DNA of 42,053 nt. It comes from Vibrio sp. PID17_43. GTDB taxonomy: Bacteria; Pseudomonadota; Gammaproteobacteria; Enterobacterales; Vibrionaceae. Shown here piece after piece: positions 33,958 to 42,053 of this stretch. The notes beneath the pieces were generated by a model. It was not told the origin of the DNA. It ran no database searches and saw nothing but the letters and a program-made list of their open reading frames with translations. The position numbers were made by a program, and so were the translations under genes. The DNA is taken from contig NZ_LIXM01000031.1 in NCBI RefSeq assembly GCF_002608565.1, forward strand, positions 1-42,053. The letters run 5' to 3'. Numbering within the stretch: the first letter of the stretch is position 1; every line of letters begins with the position of its first letter.

Positions 33958-35358
33958 TTAGAATAATCGGTTCAATCCGTTCAGTGCGGCTACGCGATAC
34001 GCTTCTGCCATCGTCGGGTAGTTGAAAGTGGTATTGACGAAGTATTCAATCGTATTGGCTTCGCCTTTTTGCTCCATGATGGCCTGACCGATGTGGATGA
34101 TTTCCGCAGCACGCTCACCAAAGCAGTGAATACCAAGAATCTCTTTGGTTTCGCGATGGAAGAGGATCTTCAAGCTGCCGATGTCTTTACCTGCAATCTG
34201 TGCACGAGCTAGATGCTTGAATGAAGAGCGTCCCACTTCGTAAGGCACTTTCGCCGCAGTCAGTTCTTGCTCGGTTTTACCTACTGAGCTGATTTCTGGA
34301 ATGGTGTAGATACCCGTCGGGATATCATCAATCAGATTGCCGTCGGCTTGTCCTTTGGTGATGGCTTGTGCCACGAAACGACCTTGGTCATACGCAGCAC
34401 TGGCTAGACTAGGATAGCCAATCACATCACCTACGGCGTAGATGTGCTCGATATCGGTACGGTAGTTATCATCGACTTTAAGCTGACCGCGAGAGTCGGC
34501 TTCAAGCCCAACGACCGCAAGGTTCAGTTTGTCCGTGTTGCCCGTACGACCATTGGCATACAGTAGGCAATCTGCCTTCATTTTTTTACCGGACTGTAGA
34601 TGGACGATAACCCCATCCTCGGTGCCTTCTATTTTCTCAAAGGTTTCATCATTGCGAATCACAACGCCACTGTTCCAGAAGTGGTAAGAAAGCGCATCGG
34701 AGACTTCGTTATCAAGGAAGGAGAGCAGGCGATCACGAGTGTTAATCAGGTCGGTCTTTACGCCAAGTCCACGGAAGATTGATGCGTACTCACAACCAAT
34801 TACCCCTGCGCCGTAAATGATGATGTGGCGAGGATCGTGCTTCAAACTCAGGATAGAATCGCTGTCGTAAATACGCTCATGTAAGAAGTCGACGTTGTTC
34901 GGTTGGTAAGGGCGAGAACCTGTCGCGATAACAAATTTATCAGCAGAGAAGATTTCTTCCGTACCATCGCTTTGCATCAATGCAATCGAATTATTATCGA
35001 TAAAGCGTGCTGTACCAAACAATAACGTGCACGAGTTACGATCATAAAAGCCCTGGCGAAGTCGAGTTTGCTTGTCGATGACCGATTTTGCATGGCCTAA
35101 AATGTCAGAAAATGTGGCATGAATACTTGTGTTATTACGACAAAATAATGGGTTGTTGTTGAACTCAATAATACGACTAACGGCATGGCGCAATGCTTTC
35201 GAAGGTATGGTTCCCCAGTGCGTGCATCCGCCACCCACGCTACTTTCTTTTTCTACAATGGCGACATTCAGTCCTGCTTTGGTTAAACCCATTGCCGCCC
35301 CTTCTCCCCCGGGACCACTACCAATTACGATCACGTCATAGTGATTAGCATGCGCCAT
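33958..35358 (-). CDS. sthA: Soluble pyridine nucleotide transhydrogenase SthA
   Basis: A flavoprotein that reoxidises NADPH with NAD+. The 466-residue product has FAD-binding [17 protein letters not shown], the segment [19 protein letters not shown] in which the redox disulfide of related enzymes is replaced (only one Cys), NAD-binding [17 protein letters not shown] and the C-terminal dimerisation domain. The start at 35358 is supported by AAGGA seven bases upstream; the ORF extends to 35388. It is divergent from fabR, as in E. coli. Confidence 0.96.
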   Translation of the reverse strand: MAHANHYDVIVIGSGPGGEGAAMGLTKAGLNVAIVEKESSVGGGCTHWGTIPSKALRHAVSRIIEFNNNPLFCRNNTSIHATFSDILGHAKSVIDKQTRLRQGFYDRNSCTLLFGTARFIDNNSIALMQSDGTEEIFSADKFVIATGSRPYQPNNVDFLHERIYDSDSILSLKHDPRHIIIYGAGVIGCEYASIFRGLGVKTDLINTRDRLLSFLDNEVSDALSYHFWNSGVVIRNDETFEKIEGTEDGVIVHLQSGKKMKADCLLYANGRTGNTDKLNLAVVGLEADSRGQLKVDDNYRTDIEHIYAVGDVIGYPSLASAAYDQGRFVAQAITKGQADGNLIDDIPTGIYTIPEISSVGKTEQELTAAKVPYEVGRSSFKHLARAQIAGKDIGSLKILFHRETKEILGIHCFGERAAEIIHIGQAIMEQKGEANTIEYFVNTTFNYPTMAEAYRVAALNGLNRLF

Positions 35359-35574
35359 GATGGTTTCCTTGTTATATTTGCGTAACATTGCTGTTGCGAG
35401 ATGTTAACTCATTTACACAGTAGGTGGTATGTAATGGCTGCTAGAGAGTGGAAGTGATCACGCAGAAATGAATAAAATAACTATTTGCTATGCGGTATGT
35501 CTACAAATTGAGTAGGGAAGATTGCATTCGGATATAAGCCAGTAGTAACGTGTTCGAGGCTCGCTTTGGTCAAT

Positions 35575-35602
35575 TTGAACCGAGATAACGTCGCTTTATA
35601 CG
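35575..35602 (+). promoter_or_regulatory. Candidate fabR promoter
   Basis: TTGAAC at 35575-35580, a 16-base spacer and TATACG at 35597-35602, in the 316-base gap between sthA and fabR. The rest of this gap holds no gene that I can see. Confidence 0.45.
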
Positions 35603-35674
35603 TAGGGGGGATATGCGTTATATTGACACTCTCGTACCCGAATGAAAAGAAGAGCCAGTTTAAGAATGAAATCA

Positions 35675-36307
35675 ATGGGAATCCGTGCACAACAAAAAGA
35701 AAAAACACGTCGCTCGCTGATCGATGCGGCATTTAATCAATTAAGTGCGGATCGTAGTTTTTCCAATCTCAGCTTGCGAGAAGTCGCTCGAGAAGCGGGG
35801 ATTGCACCCACTTCTTTTTATCGGCACTTCAAAGATATGGATGAGCTAGGCTTAACCATGGTTGATGAAGGTGGTTTGCTATTACGCCAACTGATGCGAC
35901 AGGCACGCCAGCGTATTGTCAAAGAAGGCAGTGTAATTCGAACTTCGGTTGAAACCTTCATGGAATTCATTGCAAGTAGTCCTAACGTTTTCCGCTTATT
36001 GCTGCGTGAGCGCTCTGGCACTTCTTCTGAATTTCGTACTGCCGTCGCTCGAGAAATTCAGCATTTTGCGGCAGAATTAACAGAGTATTTAATGAGCACT
36101 GGAATGACTAGGGAAGAGGCGTTTACTCAAGCAGAGGCATCGGTGACCTTGGTATTTAGCTCTGGTGCAGAAGCTTTAGATTTAGATCGACGTGAACGCG
36201 ATGAACTCGCCGAGCGATTGATCATGCAATTGCGAATGATAGCCAAAGGGGCCTATTGGTATCGCAAAGAACGTGAACGTAACCGATTAAAAGGCGGGAT
36301 AGAATAA
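35675..36307 (+). CDS. fabR: TetR-family repressor FabR
   Basis: FabR represses unsaturated fatty-acid synthesis genes (fabA, fabB). The 210-residue product starts [20 protein letters not shown] and contains the helix-turn-helix [20 protein letters not shown] and the characteristic segment [20 protein letters not shown]. In-frame ATGs at 35642 and 35666 are possible, but the family begins at MGIR. The stop overlaps the yijD start by one base (TAATG). Confidence 0.94.
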   Translation: MGIRAQQKEKTRRSLIDAAFNQLSADRSFSNLSLREVAREAGIAPTSFYRHFKDMDELGLTMVDEGGLLLRQLMRQARQRIVKEGSVIRTSVETFMEFIASSPNVFRLLLRERSGTSSEFRTAVAREIQHFAAELTEYLMSTGMTREEAFTQAEASVTLVFSSGAEALDLDRRERDELAERLIMQLRMIAKGAYWYRKERERNRLKGGIE

Positions 36308-36672
36308 TGTCGAATGGAAATAAATCTGAAAAGAAAACGCTGATTTTGGCGCTGGTTGCAGGTATATGTGGTGATGCTTTGTTGTCATGGTTAACCATGA
36401 GTGAAGTGTCGTTCTCCATCTTTCCTTTGATTGCTCTTGTGTTGGCGGTACAAGCGCTGTACCAAGAATATCTTAACAATCCGGTATCAGAAGATATCCC
36501 GCTCGTGGGGCTAGCATGTTTCTTTGTGGGAGCTTTTGGTCACTCTGCGTTTATCAAAGCGCAATACCCAGAAGCAGGCTCGAACTTCTTTGCTATCCTG
36601 GTTTCTCTGATCTTATTGGCTTGGATCGGTAAGAAACTGGGCTTTATGAACAAGAAAAACGCAGTAGAATAA
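36307..36672 (+). CDS. yijD: DUF1422 membrane protein YijD
   Basis: A 121-residue inner-membrane protein with four hydrophobic segments (TLILALVAGICGDALLSWL; SIFPLIALVLAVQALY). It is the constant partner of fabR and trmA in gamma-proteobacteria. Function unknown. Start coupled to the fabR stop. Confidence 0.9.
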   Translation: MSNGNKSEKKTLILALVAGICGDALLSWLTMSEVSFSIFPLIALVLAVQALYQEYLNNPVSEDIPLVGLACFFVGAFGHSAFIKAQYPEAGSNFFAILVSLILLAWIGKKLGFMNKKNAVE

Positions 36673-36688
36673 GCAAATCGAATCCAAT

Positions 36689-36718
36689 AAAAAAGCGAGC
36701 TACTGAGCTCGCTTTTTT
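36689..36718. terminator. Bidirectional terminator between yijD and trmA
   Basis: A 13-bp perfect stem (AAAAAAGCGAGCT with AGCTCGCTTTTTT, loop ACTG) with an additional T. Confidence 0.94.
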
Positions 36719-36737
36719 TATGCCTGATGCTGGTGGA

Positions 36738-37847
36738 TTACGCTTTACGCTCAAGCAGAACACCTGCTTCCATGTGGTGCGTGTAAGGGAATTGATCAAA
36801 CAAAGCAAAACGCGTTACGTTATGTGTTTCACATAGAATGTCCAGGTTCTCTTTTAGTGTCTCAGGGTTGCAAGAGATGTACATAATGCGTCCGTAACCT
36901 TGCACCATTTTACACGTGTCTACATCCATACCTGAGCGTGGCGGGTCGACAAAAATCGTATTGCAGTTGTAGCTCTTCAGGTCCACACCCGCATCTTGTA
37001 GGCGGCGGAATTCACGCTTACCTTCGATGGCTTGCGTAAACTCTTCTGCTGATAGTCTTAAGATTTGTACGTTATCAATCTTGTTCGCTGCGATGTTGTA
37101 TTGCGCAGAAACCACCGATGGTTTCGCTAGCTCAGTGGCTAAAACGCGGTCGAAGTTCTGTGCCAGTGCTAAAGAGAAGTTACCGTTACCACAATAAAGC
37201 TCTAGTAGATCACCGGTGCTCTCTTGAGTACAGTCGACGGCCCACTCCAGCATTTTTTCTGCTACTTTGCCGTTTGGTTGGGTAAAGCTGTTTTCTACTT
37301 GTTGGTAGATGTAGCTTTGGCCATTTACGTCTAGCTTCTCAATGACGTAATCGCGGTCAAGAACGACTTTCATTTTTCGCGCACGACCGATGATGTTCAG
37401 GTTAAAGCCTTCATCATTTAGACGTTGCTTCAGTGCTTTTGCGTTTTCAATCCATTCATCATCAAGTTGACGGTGGTAAAGCAAAGAAACCAAAACCTCG
37501 CCACTCAACGTCGATAGGAAATCCACTTGGAACAATTTGCGGCGTAGTGATTCGTTGTCTTTCATTGCTTCAACCAATAGTGGCATCAAATCATTGATCA
37601 GACGACTTGCCGCAGGGAATTGGTCAACGCGGTATTTTTCACGAGTTTCTTGGTCAAACATGATGTAGTAAAGATCTTCACCCTCATGCCAAACGCGGAA
37701 CTCAGCACGCATACGGTAGTGCTGCTCTGGGGATTCAAACACTTCAAGTTCTGGCACGTTGTATGGCGCGAACATATCAGTGAGACGTTCGACTTTTTCA
37801 GCCAGTTGTTCTTGGTAGCGTTGTGGATGTACATCAAGAGTAGCCAT
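36738..37847 (-). CDS. trmA: tRNA (uracil-5-)-methyltransferase TrmA
   Basis: TrmA makes ribothymidine at position 54 of tRNAs and also acts on tmRNA. The 369-residue product has the SAM site [28 protein letters not shown] and the catalytic Cys in [10 protein letters not shown]. The start has AGG eight bases upstream. Divergent from btuB across a riboswitch leader, the same order as in E. coli. Confidence 0.96.
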   Translation of the reverse strand: MATLDVHPQRYQEQLAEKVERLTDMFAPYNVPELEVFESPEQHYRMRAEFRVWHEGEDLYYIMFDQETREKYRVDQFPAASRLINDLMPLLVEAMKDNESLRRKLFQVDFLSTLSGEVLVSLLYHRQLDDEWIENAKALKQRLNDEGFNLNIIGRARKMKVVLDRDYVIEKLDVNGQSYIYQQVENSFTQPNGKVAEKMLEWAVDCTQESTGDLLELYCGNGNFSLALAQNFDRVLATELAKPSVVSAQYNIAANKIDNVQILRLSAEEFTQAIEGKREFRRLQDAGVDLKSYNCNTIFVDPPRSGMDVDTCKMVQGYGRIMYISCNPETLKENLDILCETHNVTRFALFDQFPYTHHMEAGVLLERKA

Positions 37848-38049
37848 GATCTTACCTTTTATGGTGCATTCTTCAATTTAAGAGCGCAGATTTTATTCAA
37901 TCTCAACCGTATGTCCAGTTTTGTCCCTGAATTGATTTAAAGATAGTGTGTTCTGCGTCGGTAGATCGAGAAATGAACGAGAGTCTGAGTATTCCGGTGG
38001 GTATTATTGGCTGGACAAATAATCAATAGCTGAATAATATTTGCCCCGA

Positions 38050-38267
38050 GTTGGTGTTATCTAGCAATCTAGATGGCTGAAATGGGAATCTGGTGAGAGT
38101 CCAGAACTGACGCGCAGCGGTAAAAGAGAACGAACGCTCATTCAAGACACTGCATTAGTATATGTGGGAAGTCGAGTAAGTAGGTGGTGTAAACCTCGCT
38201 CTGAAGTCCGAATACCGACCAACAGCTGAGCCATAATATGAAATCATCGCTTAAGGGTGAGGCTCAG
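38050..38267 (+). ncRNA. Cobalamin (B12) riboswitch in the btuB leader
   Basis: The core follows the cobalamin-riboswitch consensus: TTGGTGTTATCTAG near 38051, GGGAATCTGGTGAGAGTCC at about 38085-38102, ACTGACGCGCAGCGGTAA at 38107-38124, and the B12 box AGTCCGAATACCGACC at 38205-38220. A 7-bp pair CTGAGCC (38226-38232) with GGCTCAG (38261-38267) follows, shortly before the btuB ribosome site AGGA (38285-38288), and looks like the expression platform. Cobalamin binding would reduce BtuB translation. The boundaries are approximate. Confidence 0.92.
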
Positions 38268-38295
38268 TAGGAACGACGCGATTTAGGACAATATA

Positions 38296-40170
38296 ATGAG
38301 AAAATCTCTACTAGCGATCACATGTGCATCGTTACTTTCACCTGTCTCTTATCTACAGGCCCAAGAAATCTCCGCTGACGAAACCCTCGTCGTGACGGCT
38401 AACCGTTTTAAGCAAATTGATGGCGCAGTACTGGCACAAACGGTCACTGTCACCAAAGAAGACATCGAACGTTTGCAAGCGCAGAGCTTAGTCGATGTAT
38501 TCCGCACCTTACCAAGTGTGGAGGTTGCTCAATATGGCGGTCGTGGCCAAAGTGCCTCTCTTTATATTCGTGGTGGTAGCTCATCCCAAGTGCTTGTGCT
38601 GGTGGATGGCGTACGAATGCCAAGAGCCATTATGGGCGGTGTGGACTTTAACCAGTTTCCAATTAACTCAATTGAACGCATCGACTATATCCGTGGTGCT
38701 CGCGCCTCTATCTACGGTTCAGAAGCGATTTCTGGCGTTATCAACATTATTACTCGTGCAAATATTGATAGTGATGCGAGTAAAGTATCGGCTGGCTACG
38801 GTTCTGATAACCATACCCAAGGCGCCTTTGTTGTCTCTAAACCGATCGGCGAAGATAAGCACATAAAGGGGGTGTTAGGTTATGAGAAAACGGATGGTTT
38901 TAATGTTAGGCCGTTGCCGGGCGTTAATGACGGTGATGAGCACGGTTTTGAGTCTTTTAACTTTAAATTGGGCTATCAGCAGAACTTCTTTGAGAATGTG
39001 ACAGGTTACGTTGGTGTGACGGCATATAACAATGAATATGACTACGACAATAGTAACTATGGAAACCCAGATTGGGACACTGTCGATAAGCACGAAAAGA
39101 AAACGGGTGATGTGGAATACGTTGGTGCAGACTTGTCATTGGAATACTCAAAAGAGCTGTATTCTTCAGAGCTGAAAATCGCTTACGGTCAGCAAGACAA
39201 CTATGACTACAAAGCGAACCAGTCTAAATCAAAAGGTGATCATGTTGCCATTGAGCAATTCAACGCGATTTGGTTGAATTCGTACAGCATTAACGAAGAG
39301 TTGAGCGTTGGCGGTGGTTTGGATTATCGTACTGAGAAGCTCGCAAAAGGCTACATTGCACCAAGTGATTGGGGACCAGCACAAGACTACGCACCAGACA
39401 AGAACCCAAGAACCAACTTTGGTGTTAGCGCTATTGCTCAGTATGTATTTGACGTATGGACGCTAGAAGCAAGTGTACGTAATGACGAAAACAATCAGTT
39501 TGGTAACAACACCACATGGCAAACGGCTGCTAGTTGGAAAGTTTACGAAGGTTACGAGCTGACCTTGAGTCACGGCACCGCTTTTCGCGCCCCAAGCTTT
39601 GTTGACTTGTACTACCCAGGTTCTGAAATGCCAAACTTAAAACCAGAAGAGTCAGAAAATACGGAGATCTCTCTATCTGGCGCGGCATCCATTGTTGATT
39701 GGACGGTAACGGGTTACTACAACCAAATTGAGAATATGCTGATTTGGGAAGGTGCGGGCATGCAAAATGTCGGCGAAGCAGAAATCAAAGGGGTTGAGCT
39801 AGAAGTGAAGTTCGACACGGATGTTGTTTCTCACGAGTTCTATCTCGATTACAAAGATCCTATCGATAAGTCCGGAGCAGAAGACACTCAATTAGCTTAC
39901 CGTTCAAAACGCGGTGCTAAGTGGAATGCTTACGCAACATTTGACCAATGGACGCTGGGTTCGCAGTATCTGTACCAAGGTGAGCGCTTCTATAATGGCA
40001 ATAGACTCCCTAGTTATAGTCTATGGATCTTCACTGCTTCTTACGCTGTAAACCAAAGTTGGGATATTAATGCGAAACTGAGCAATGCATTCGATAAGGA
40101 TTACGAGATGTATTCGGGCTACGCGACTCCGGGGCGTCAGTACTTTGTCTCAGCAGACTATCGCTTTTAA
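38296..40170 (+). CDS. btuB: Outer-membrane vitamin B12 receptor BtuB
   Basis: A TonB-dependent receptor of 624 residues. The signal peptide [20 protein letters not shown] ends at QAQE; the TonB box is DETLVVTA and the plug domain contains [20 protein letters not shown] and [20 protein letters not shown]. The C-terminal residues end in aromatic F (DYRF), the beta-barrel assembly signal. The cobalamin riboswitch upstream supports B12 as substrate. A short terminator follows. Confidence 0.96.
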   Translation: MRKSLLAITCASLLSPVSYLQAQEISADETLVVTANRFKQIDGAVLAQTVTVTKEDIERLQAQSLVDVFRTLPSVEVAQYGGRGQSASLYIRGGSSSQVLVLVDGVRMPRAIMGGVDFNQFPINSIERIDYIRGARASIYGSEAISGVINIITRANIDSDASKVSAGYGSDNHTQGAFVVSKPIGEDKHIKGVLGYEKTDGFNVRPLPGVNDGDEHGFESFNFKLGYQQNFFENVTGYVGVTAYNNEYDYDNSNYGNPDWDTVDKHEKKTGDVEYVGADLSLEYSKELYSSELKIAYGQQDNYDYKANQSKSKGDHVAIEQFNAIWLNSYSINEELSVGGGLDYRTEKLAKGYIAPSDWGPAQDYAPDKNPRTNFGVSAIAQYVFDVWTLEASVRNDENNQFGNNTTWQTAASWKVYEGYELTLSHGTAFRAPSFVDLYYPGSEMPNLKPEESENTEISLSGAASIVDWTVTGYYNQIENMLIWEGAGMQNVGEAEIKGVELEVKFDTDVVSHEFYLDYKDPIDKSGAEDTQLAYRSKRGAKWNAYATFDQWTLGSQYLYQGERFYNGNRLPSYSLWIFTASYAVNQSWDINAKLSNAFDKDYEMYSGYATPGRQYFVSADYRF

Positions 40171-40186
40171 TAGCGCTTGAGGAGTT

Positions 40187-40209
40187 AAGGCCGCCGTATA
40201 GGCGGTCTT
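40187..40209 (+). terminator. btuB terminator
   Basis: A 9-bp stem with one G-T pair (AAGGCCGCC with GGCGGTCTT, loop GTATA), followed by GTTT, 17 bases after the btuB stop. Confidence 0.75.
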
Positions 40210-40352
40210 GTTTATTTCAAAGACATATTGCATTAACTAAGCTTGGAGTGGGACTGAGGCGTAATGCCGCTATCAAAGATACCCAGTTAAAGCATTGCCA
40301 AACCAAATCTAACCAGTATGATCGCCGGGTCTCTAATTTGCAGGTAAGACTC

Positions 40353-41168
40353 GTGCGAGCATCCAGTAAGAAAAAAGTCCTAGTGTTTGATTCCGGTGTC
40401 GGAGGGCTATCTGTCTTTCAAGAAATCCACCGACTTCTGCCACACATGGATTACTTGTATTTGTTCGACAATGAAGCTTACCCATACGGTGAGCTTGATC
40501 AGGATGTCTTGATATCACGTGTTAATCAACTGGTGTCAGCATTAGTTGAAGATCATCAGGTAGATATTGTGGTCATCGCGTGCAATACCGCGAGTACTAT
40601 TGTGCTTCCCTCGTTACGTGAAAGCTTATCCATACCTGTCGTCGGTGTCGTGCCAGCGATCAAGCCTGCTTCCTTACTTGCATCTCAAGGGGTTGGGCTT
40701 ATTGCAACACCGGCAACCGTCACCCGCCAGTACACACATGAATTGATTCGTGATTTTGCACAAGGTAAACCGGTAGAACTCCTTGGCTCTACGCGTTTGG
40801 TTGATATGGCAGAAGAAAAGCTGCGTGGTCAGTCGATCTCGATGAATGAATTAAAGACGATCCTTTCGCCCTTGCGAGATAAAGTTGATGTCGCCGTGCT
40901 AGGTTGTACACACTTCCCATTGATGAAAGAAGAAATTCATCAAGCGTTAGATGGTGAAGTGACTCTGATTGACTCTGGTGAAGCGATTGCTCGTCGAGTG
41001 AAAGCGTTATTATTCAATCAGGAAATAGAAGAAAGTAAAGAAGAGGGGGCTAAGAAGATTTATGCCAGTGCACCTCCTTGGGAAGAAGATGCACTGAACG
41101 TTTGTTTGGCGAAACTAGGATTTAATCCTGTTCAGGTTTATCGCCATCCTGGTGTTTTGGATCGTTAG
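40353..41168 (+). CDS. murI: Glutamate racemase MurI
   Basis: MurI makes D-glutamate for peptidoglycan. The 271-residue product (GTG start at 40353, AGG eight bases upstream) has the two catalytic cysteines in [10 protein letters not shown] and LGCTHFPLM and the N-terminal [17 protein letters not shown]. The ORF from 40248 adds a non-homologous tail. Its 3' end overlaps the convergent RRM gene by 47 bases, and it precedes an rRNA operon, as in several Vibrio genomes. Confidence 0.94.
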   Translation: MRASSKKKVLVFDSGVGGLSVFQEIHRLLPHMDYLYLFDNEAYPYGELDQDVLISRVNQLVSALVEDHQVDIVVIACNTASTIVLPSLRESLSIPVVGVVPAIKPASLLASQGVGLIATPATVTRQYTHELIRDFAQGKPVELLGSTRLVDMAEEKLRGQSISMNELKTILSPLRDKVDVAVLGCTHFPLMKEEIHQALDGEVTLIDSGEAIARRVKALLFNQEIEESKEEGAKKIYASAPPWEEDALNVCLAKLGFNPVQVYRHPGVLDR

Positions 41169-41577
41169 CAATTCGAACTTTCAATGTTCGTTCCATATAT
41201 TCTTTTTCATTTAGTTTAGCGATGGCTGGTTCAGCATCCTCTGCTGCCATTACGACAAAACCAAACCCTCTTCTTTTGCCTGTGCGCTTATCTTTCATTA
41301 AGCGCACAGCGTAGACTTGACCATATTGCGCAAATAAATCACGCACGTGACTCTCATTTGCTTTATAAGGCAGGTTACCGACATACAGCGTTTTAGTAGA
41401 AGGATCGGTATTCGAAGGTTGAATAACAGGTGTCTTGCTAGAAAGTGAAAATAGAAAAGCAGTAGCGGCGACACCAATAACGAAGCTGAAGGCTGGCGAA
41501 ATAGCCAATTGAGAGAAGACAACTCCCCCAACGACCGCTAACCCGGCACATAAGATCAGATTTTTTTTAGAAGTCAT
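41122..41577 (-). CDS. RNA-recognition-motif protein with N-terminal membrane segments
   Basis: A 151-residue protein with two hydrophobic segments ([36 protein letters not shown]) followed by one RRM (about 64-140): RNP2 TLYVGNLPY and RNP1 [10 protein letters not shown]. Such RRM proteins occur in many Vibrio and are thought to bind RNA; the membrane anchor and the target are unknown to me. The start at 41577 is chosen; the ORF reads on to 41778 without a plausible ribosome site. The ribosome site here is weak too. Overlaps murI tail-to-tail. Confidence 0.85.
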   Translation of the reverse strand: MTSKKNLILCAGLAVVGGVVFSQLAISPAFSFVIGVAATAFLFSLSSKTPVIQPSNTDPSTKTLYVGNLPYKANESHVRDLFAQYGQVYAVRLMKDKRTGKRRGFGFVVMAAEDAEPAIAKLNEKEYMERTLKVRIANDPKHQDGDKPEQD

Positions 41578-41768
41578 TTTAATTACTACATATAGATAAG
41601 AATTAAGTAAGTTGTCTATTAACAAAATAGACACATGGATCTTACGTATATGGTTGGTTTTTTTCCAACCAATTGCTGTGACATGTCTCAAATGTGACGA
41701 AGAAATATGCAGATACAACGTGTTTGATGGATAAGTGAGCGGTTGAATTGTTTTTTTTCGAAAAAAGG

Positions 41769-41796
41769 TTGTGTTCATTTCTCAGTTCCCTATACT
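41769..41796 (+). promoter_or_regulatory. rRNA operon promoter P1
   Basis: TTGTGT at 41769-41774, a 16-base spacer and TATACT at 41791-41796, followed by a GC-rich discriminator (GCGCATCC). An A/T-rich stretch (TTTTTTTTCGAAAAAA) in front resembles an UP element. The boxA further on confirms an rRNA leader. Confidence 0.85.
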
Positions 41797-41872
41797 GCGC
41801 ATCCACCGACACGGAGTGAGACGAAAGTAACACGACGAGTTGGAAAGGGAGAAAAGAAGTTTGAAAAAACGC

Positions 41873-41900
41873 TTGACTCTCAAAACGGGAAGCGTAAAGT
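41873..41900 (+). promoter_or_regulatory. rRNA operon promoter P2
   Basis: TTGACT at 41873-41878, a 16-base spacer and TAAAGT at 41895-41900, with the discriminator ACGCACCCC. It is the second of the tandem promoters typical of rrn operons. Confidence 0.82.
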
Positions 41901-42053
41901 ACGCACCCCTAACCACGAAGCGCAGAAGCGCCAAGTTGATTAGAAAAGCTCTTTAACAATATAGACCTATCAATCTGTGTGGGCACTCGTTGATGATAAT
42001 CCAATTAGATACCTTGGTATCAAATTAGGTTTCAATGAACTGAGTGACCAATC
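41901..42053 (+). other. rRNA operon leader with boxA
   Basis: The transcribed leader contains the antitermination boxA GCTCTTTAACAAT at 41948-41960, followed by the conserved stretch CAATCTGTGTGGGCACTCG at about 41971-41989 seen upstream of 16S genes in Vibrio. The 16S rRNA gene itself starts after the window end; nothing of its 5' consensus is seen. Confidence 0.88.

Noticed and set aside
40248..40352. N-terminal extension of murI
   Set aside because: The extra residues do not resemble the family; the GTG at 40353 has a better ribosome site and gives the expected length.
1..42053. CRISPR array, tRNA genes, insertion sequences or prophage
   Set aside because: No regularly spaced direct repeats, no transposase or phage proteins, and no tRNA-like cloverleaf sequences were seen; the only RNA features are the riboswitch and the rRNA leader.

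Overview
The window is chromosomal DNA of a Vibrio (Vibrionaceae, gamma-proteobacteria), probably a relative of V. parahaemolyticus / V. alginolyticus / V. harveyi. This rests on recognisable protein families and on gene blocks in the order known from E. coli and Vibrio: cyaY-lptM-lysA-dapF-DUF484-xerC-yigB, yigL-pldB-rhtB, rsmD-yhhL with ftsY-ftsE-ftsX-rpoH, glpE-glpG, ubiC-ubiA, plsB-lexA-dinF, and sthA-fabR-yijD-trmA-btuB-murI followed by an rRNA promoter. The species call is inference. Almost everything is core genome, tightly packed, with hairpin terminators between convergent genes.

Layout. 1-5.2 kb: frataxin CyaY, divergent from an operon for diaminopimelate/lysine synthesis, the XerC recombinase and a HAD phosphatase, followed by a near-perfect parS site. 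5.2-10.6 kb: a tRNA-modifying DTW enzyme and a lipoprotein gene divergent from an EVE-domain gene, then yigL and pldB divergent from rhtB. 10.6-15.4 kb is the accessory part: a decayed EAL-HDOD signalling gene, an arsenic operon (arsR, GAPDH, a Cys-X5-Arg phosphatase, arsJ) with several inverted repeats, and a lipoprotein gene with a frameshift in its signal peptide. 15.6-20.5 kb: an acyltransferase and several small membrane proteins, including a 26-residue ORF and an 830-base gene-poor, AT-rich stretch. 20.5-25.3 kb: rsmD divergent from ftsY-ftsE-ftsX and rpoH. 25.3-31.4 kb: a DnaA-box/GATC-rich spacer, glpEG, a FliL-like gene, ubiCA and plsB. 31.7-41.6 kb: lexA with two SOS boxes, dinF, sthA, fabR-yijD, trmA, a cobalamin riboswitch with btuB, murI and a membrane-anchored RRM protein. 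41.75 kb to the end: promoters and boxA leader of an rRNA operon whose 16S gene starts beyond the window.

How genes work together. The arsenic operon fits the known route in which a dedicated GAPDH uses arsenate to make 1-arseno-3-phosphoglycerate and ArsJ exports it. The operon has no arsC, and its conserved-looking phosphatase has the same Cys-X5-Arg chemistry as several arsenate reductases, which makes it the best candidate here for an incompletely described function. FtsE/FtsX (division), FtsY (membrane targeting) and sigma-32 form the usual cell-envelope and stress cluster. LexA controls itself and probably dinF. FabR, PlsB and PldB concern membrane lipids. BtuB is controlled by cobalamin through the riboswitch.

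All calls come from reading the sequence and from memory of protein families; no database search was run.
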